Shown one piece after another: positions 61,855 through 64,000 of a DNA stretch of 64,000 nt. The notes beneath the pieces were generated by a model. It was not told where the DNA came from. It did not search any database and saw only the letters and a list, made by a program, of their open reading frames with translations. The stretch comes from Sphingobium lactosutens DS20 (lineage in GTDB: Bacteria > Pseudomonadota > Alphaproteobacteria > Sphingomonadales > Sphingomonadaceae): positions 216,881-280,880 of the forward strand of contig NZ_ATDP01000106.1 in NCBI RefSeq assembly GCF_000445105.1. Direction: 5' to 3'. Made by a program: the position numbers and the translations under genes. Position 1 is the first letter of the stretch. The number at the start of each line of letters is the position of its first letter.

Positions 61855-62172
61855 ATGCCGAAACTGATCGTGGTCAACCGTGCGGGTGAGGAACAGGCTG
61901 TCGATGGCGACAAGGGCCTGTCGGTGATGGAGGTCATCCGCGACAATGGCTTTGACGAATTGCTGGCGCTGTGCGGCGGTTGCTGTTCATGCGCGACCTG
62001 CCATGTCTATGTCGATCCCGCCTTTGCCGACGCGCTGCCGGCGATGAGCGAGGACGAAAATGATCTGCTCGACAGTTCCGACCATCGCACCGATGCCAGC
62101 CGCCTGTCCTGCCAGGTCGTATTGAGCGACGAACTGGACGGCCTGCGCGTCACCATCGCGCCGGAAGACTGA
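61855..62172 (+). CDS. 2Fe-2S ferredoxin (adrenodoxin type)
   Basis: A 105-aa electron carrier. The cluster ligands follow C-x5-C-x2-C: LCGGCCSCATCHVYV, and the fourth is in SRLSCQVVLSD. The extended C-terminal MSEDENDLLD segment is typical of adrenodoxin/putidaredoxin-like proteins that serve P450s or iron-sulfur assembly. It is separated from the island by one gene. Confidence 0.93.
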   Translation: MPKLIVVNRAGEEQAVDGDKGLSVMEVIRDNGFDELLALCGGCCSCATCHVYVDPAFADALPAMSEDENDLLDSSDHRTDASRLSCQVVLSDELDGLRVTIAPED

Positions 62173-62179
62173 TCAGATT

Positions 62180-62911
62180 TCAGGGGGCCAGGCGCAGCGT
62201 CGCCATCGGCGCGTCGCTGCTCAGCGGCGTAACCGTCCAGACGATGCGCTGGCCCCCTGGCGTGTCCTGCGCGCCCTCTTCCTGATTCTGGCTGATGATC
62301 TGCGCATCGGTTGTCAGGATGAAGCGTCCGTTCAGCGCCTTTGCCGCCTTGTCACCCGCGCCGCCCAGGCCGCCTGGCCCCTGGCTCTTGTCAAAGTCGG
62401 CGGCAAAGCCCGGCGCTTTCACCCGCACCTTGTCGTCACCGCGCAATTCCACCGCGACGAAGGGTAATATGATCTGCGCGTCGATGTTGAACGGGAAGAG
62501 GAAGGCATGGTCCAGCCGCCCGCTCGTCGCATAGTCGATCGCGAACGTGTGATCGCCCAGATAGCGGGCAGAGCGGAATCCCTTTTCGCGTGACAAGGCC
62601 GCGGCAATCGCCTGCATTTGCGCATCGTCATCGTCTGCGCCGTTCGCGCTGAAATCCTCTTCCGCCTGTGCCGCGACTGGCAAGAACGTGGGTTCGGCCG
62701 CCTCGCCGTCCTGCATATCCGCGTCCGGATCGACTCCGGTCCATCCCGCCGGGCTCGTGTCCGACGCCAATATCTCGCCCTTATAGGCAAAGGCGAAGCG
62801 GCGGTCGGCGCGGATGTCGAGGCTGGATTCAAATTGCCCCGGCGTCACCAGGCATGCCGACAGCGTCAGCAGTCCCGCCAACGCTCCGGCGATCCGCGCG
62901 AGCCCCCGCAT
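62180..62911 (-). CDS. Predicted lipoprotein (243 aa)
   Basis: The signal peptide with lipobox LLTLSAC (Cys near residue 20) predicts a lipid-anchored periplasmic protein. The mature part has FAFAYKGEIL and then an acidic Asp-rich region (DPDADMQDGE). The C-terminal half is beta-rich (DHTFAIDYATSGRLDHAF; RIVWTVTPLSS). No family recognised. The start at 62911 has GAGGGGAAAGAG upstream; an open frame further upstream overlaps rlmB and is rejected. It follows rlmB by 11 bp. Confidence 0.7.
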   Translation of the reverse strand: MRGLARIAGALAGLLTLSACLVTPGQFESSLDIRADRRFAFAYKGEILASDTSPAGWTGVDPDADMQDGEAAEPTFLPVAAQAEEDFSANGADDDDAQMQAIAAALSREKGFRSARYLGDHTFAIDYATSGRLDHAFLFPFNIDAQIILPFVAVELRGDDKVRVKAPGFAADFDKSQGPGGLGGAGDKAAKALNGRFILTTDAQIISQNQEEGAQDTPGGQRIVWTVTPLSSDAPMATLRLAP

Positions 62912-62922
62912 CTCTTTCCCCT

Positions 62923-63672
62923 CTACCCGTCCTGACGATTGGTCGCCGCATAGAGCGCGATCGCCGCCGCATTGGATACGTTCAGGCTCTCCATGCGCGG
63001 GCTGATCGGCAGCTTGGCGATGATGTCGCAATGGGCGATGCTGTTGTGGCGCAGCCCTTCGCCCTCGGCTCCCAGTACCAGCGCCACGCGCGACTGGCCG
63101 ATCGCCTCGCCGATCGTCGTGTCCGCTTCGCCGTCCAGGCCGATGCGCCAATAGCCCGCTTCGGCGATCTCATCCAGCGCGCGGGCCAGGTTCACTACCC
63201 GCACCCAGGGCACAATTTCCAGAGCGCCCGACGCCGCGCGCGCCAGCACGCCGGATTCGGGTGGCGCATGCCGGTCCTGCGTCACGATGCACAGCGCGTC
63301 GAACGCAGCCGCCGACCGCAGGATGGCGCCGACATTATGGGGGTCCGTCACCTGATCCAGTACCAAGATCGGCCTTTTGTCGTCCTGCCCCTGTTCCAGC
63401 ACATCGCCCAGCCAGACATCGTCCAGCGGCTCGACCTCCGCCACGATCCCCTGATGCGGCGCGTCGGACGGCACCATCCGCCCCATGTCGGCGACGTCGG
63501 AATAGACGATGGGCAGCACCGGCGGCAGGTCGAGCGCGCCCAGCGCCTCGCGCGTGCCCCATATCTTGCGTACGGTGCGGTTGGGGTTGGCGAGCGCCGC
63601 CGTCACGGCGTGGCGGCCATAGAATCGAGGGAAGGCGCCCTTGGGCTTGGCGGAACGATGCGTCTTTTTCAT
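62923..63672 (-). CDS. rlmB: 23S rRNA (guanosine-2'-O-)-methyltransferase RlmB
   Basis: SpoU/TrmH-type SPOUT methyltransferase, 249 aa. Motifs: YGRHAVTAALANP (N-terminal substrate domain), LDQVTDPHNVGAILRSAAA (motif 1), VLGAEGEGLR (motif 2) and IPISP/SLNVSNAAAIALY-like (motif 3, read as LPISPRMESLNVSNAAAIAL). It methylates G2251 in E. coli 23S rRNA; other TrmH-family roles remain possible. Confidence 0.92.
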   Translation of the reverse strand: MKKTHRSAKPKGAFPRFYGRHAVTAALANPNRTVRKIWGTREALGALDLPPVLPIVYSDVADMGRMVPSDAPHQGIVAEVEPLDDVWLGDVLEQGQDDKRPILVLDQVTDPHNVGAILRSAAAFDALCIVTQDRHAPPESGVLARAASGALEIVPWVRVVNLARALDEIAEAGYWRIGLDGEADTTIGEAIGQSRVALVLGAEGEGLRHNSIAHCDIIAKLPISPRMESLNVSNAAAIALYAATNRQDG

Positions 63673-63698
63673 GGCTCCGCTCTTTTCACATCAGGCCA

Positions 63699-63727
63699 TT
63701 GACAGGCAAGCCTCCATTCGCCATTAG
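63699..63727 (+). promoter_or_regulatory. Probable tRNA promoter
   Basis: TTGACA (63699-63704), a 17-bp spacer and CATTAG (63722-63727) form a good sigma70-type promoter 49 bp before tRNA-Tyr and on its strand. Confidence 0.6.
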
Positions 63728-63775
63728 GCCGCCTCCAGCGCGGCGAGGAAGGCTTTCTTCGACGCGCAGGGCACT

Positions 63776-63862
63776 GGACAGGTGGCCGAGTGGTTAAAGG
63801 CAGCAGACTGTAAATCTGCCCGGGTTTCCCGTACGCTGGTTCGAATCCAGCCCTGTCCACCA
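63776..63862 (+). tRNA. tRNA-Tyr (GTA anticodon)
   Basis: An 87-nt class II tRNA. The acceptor GGACAGG pairs with CCTGTCC, the anticodon loop is CTGTAAA with GTA, there is a long variable arm, and TTCGAATCC is the T loop. The genomic CCA is at 63860-63862. Confidence 0.96.
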
Positions 63863-63924
63863 CTGCATCGGCCGGTGCAGCCATCCCTCCTCACGGCTGG
63901 GGCGGAAAACAGACAGGCCAGTGT

Positions 63925-64000
<76 letters not shown>

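Overview
The window is chromosomal DNA of a GC-rich alphaproteobacterium, most likely a sphingomonad (Sphingobium/Sphingomonas/Novosphingobium type). The grounds are the gene order PBP1A-amiC-rne, the rpmH-rnpA-yidD-yidC-engB cluster, family-level protein similarity recalled from memory, and REP-like palindromes built on CCGTTCG..CTGAG..TTGTCGAAG. No database search was run.

Positions 1-41,500 are mostly ordinary core genome. Cell-wall genes (PBP1A, AmiC) sit divergent from RNase E, which has a long leader hairpin. An envelope quality-control pair (M48 protease, DsbA-like) is followed by rpmH-rnpA-yidD-yidC-engB-prfB. Then come a lipoprotein methyltransferase, a PilZ protein, an XpaC/TelA pair, DUF485-ActP, an S10 peptidase and TypA. 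A small regulatory cluster (LuxR-type, MarR-like), an EnvZ/OmpR-like pair, a Tat-type intradiol dioxygenase lipoprotein, a CNT transporter, egtB-egtD (ergothioneine), a GGDEF protein, a cobalamin adenosyltransferase, GluQRS, an HNH nuclease, a Crp/Fnr regulator, murA, and an HWE kinase overlapping tail-to-tail with a response regulator follow.

Positions 41,515-61,190 are a 19.7-kb integrative island carried by a large serine recombinase. The ends can be read directly: a 15-bp direct repeat (TTATAATGGTGCCAG) lies at both edges. It sits in the last codons of an AlkA-like DNA glycosylase gene, whose native 3' end and downstream partner (DUF2188) are now left of the island. Joining the inner ends recreates an attP with inverted-repeat arms centred exactly on a TG dinucleotide. 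Cargo includes an IS5-family insertion in a small gene; a four-gene operon of SNF2-type helicase, coiled-coil protein ending in a GcrA-like domain, type III methyltransferase and type III restriction subunit; a DUF3768/DUF6641/resolvase block; three unrecognised genes; and a divergent TGT/DpdA-like transglycosylase that may modify DNA bases. Three copies of a motif matching the plasmid RK2 KorB operator lie upstream of separate units.

Positions 61,148-64,000 return to core genome: the glycosylase, a 2Fe-2S ferredoxin, a lipoprotein, rlmB, and tRNA-Tyr(GTA) and tRNA-Lys(CTT), the latter ending at the last base.

The best candidate for an undescribed system is the helicase/GcrA-fusion/Mod/Res operon. 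A domain whose cellular relative reads adenine-methylated DNA is encoded beside an adenine methyltransferase whose recognition domain looks recently exchanged. The DpdA-like module is the second candidate.
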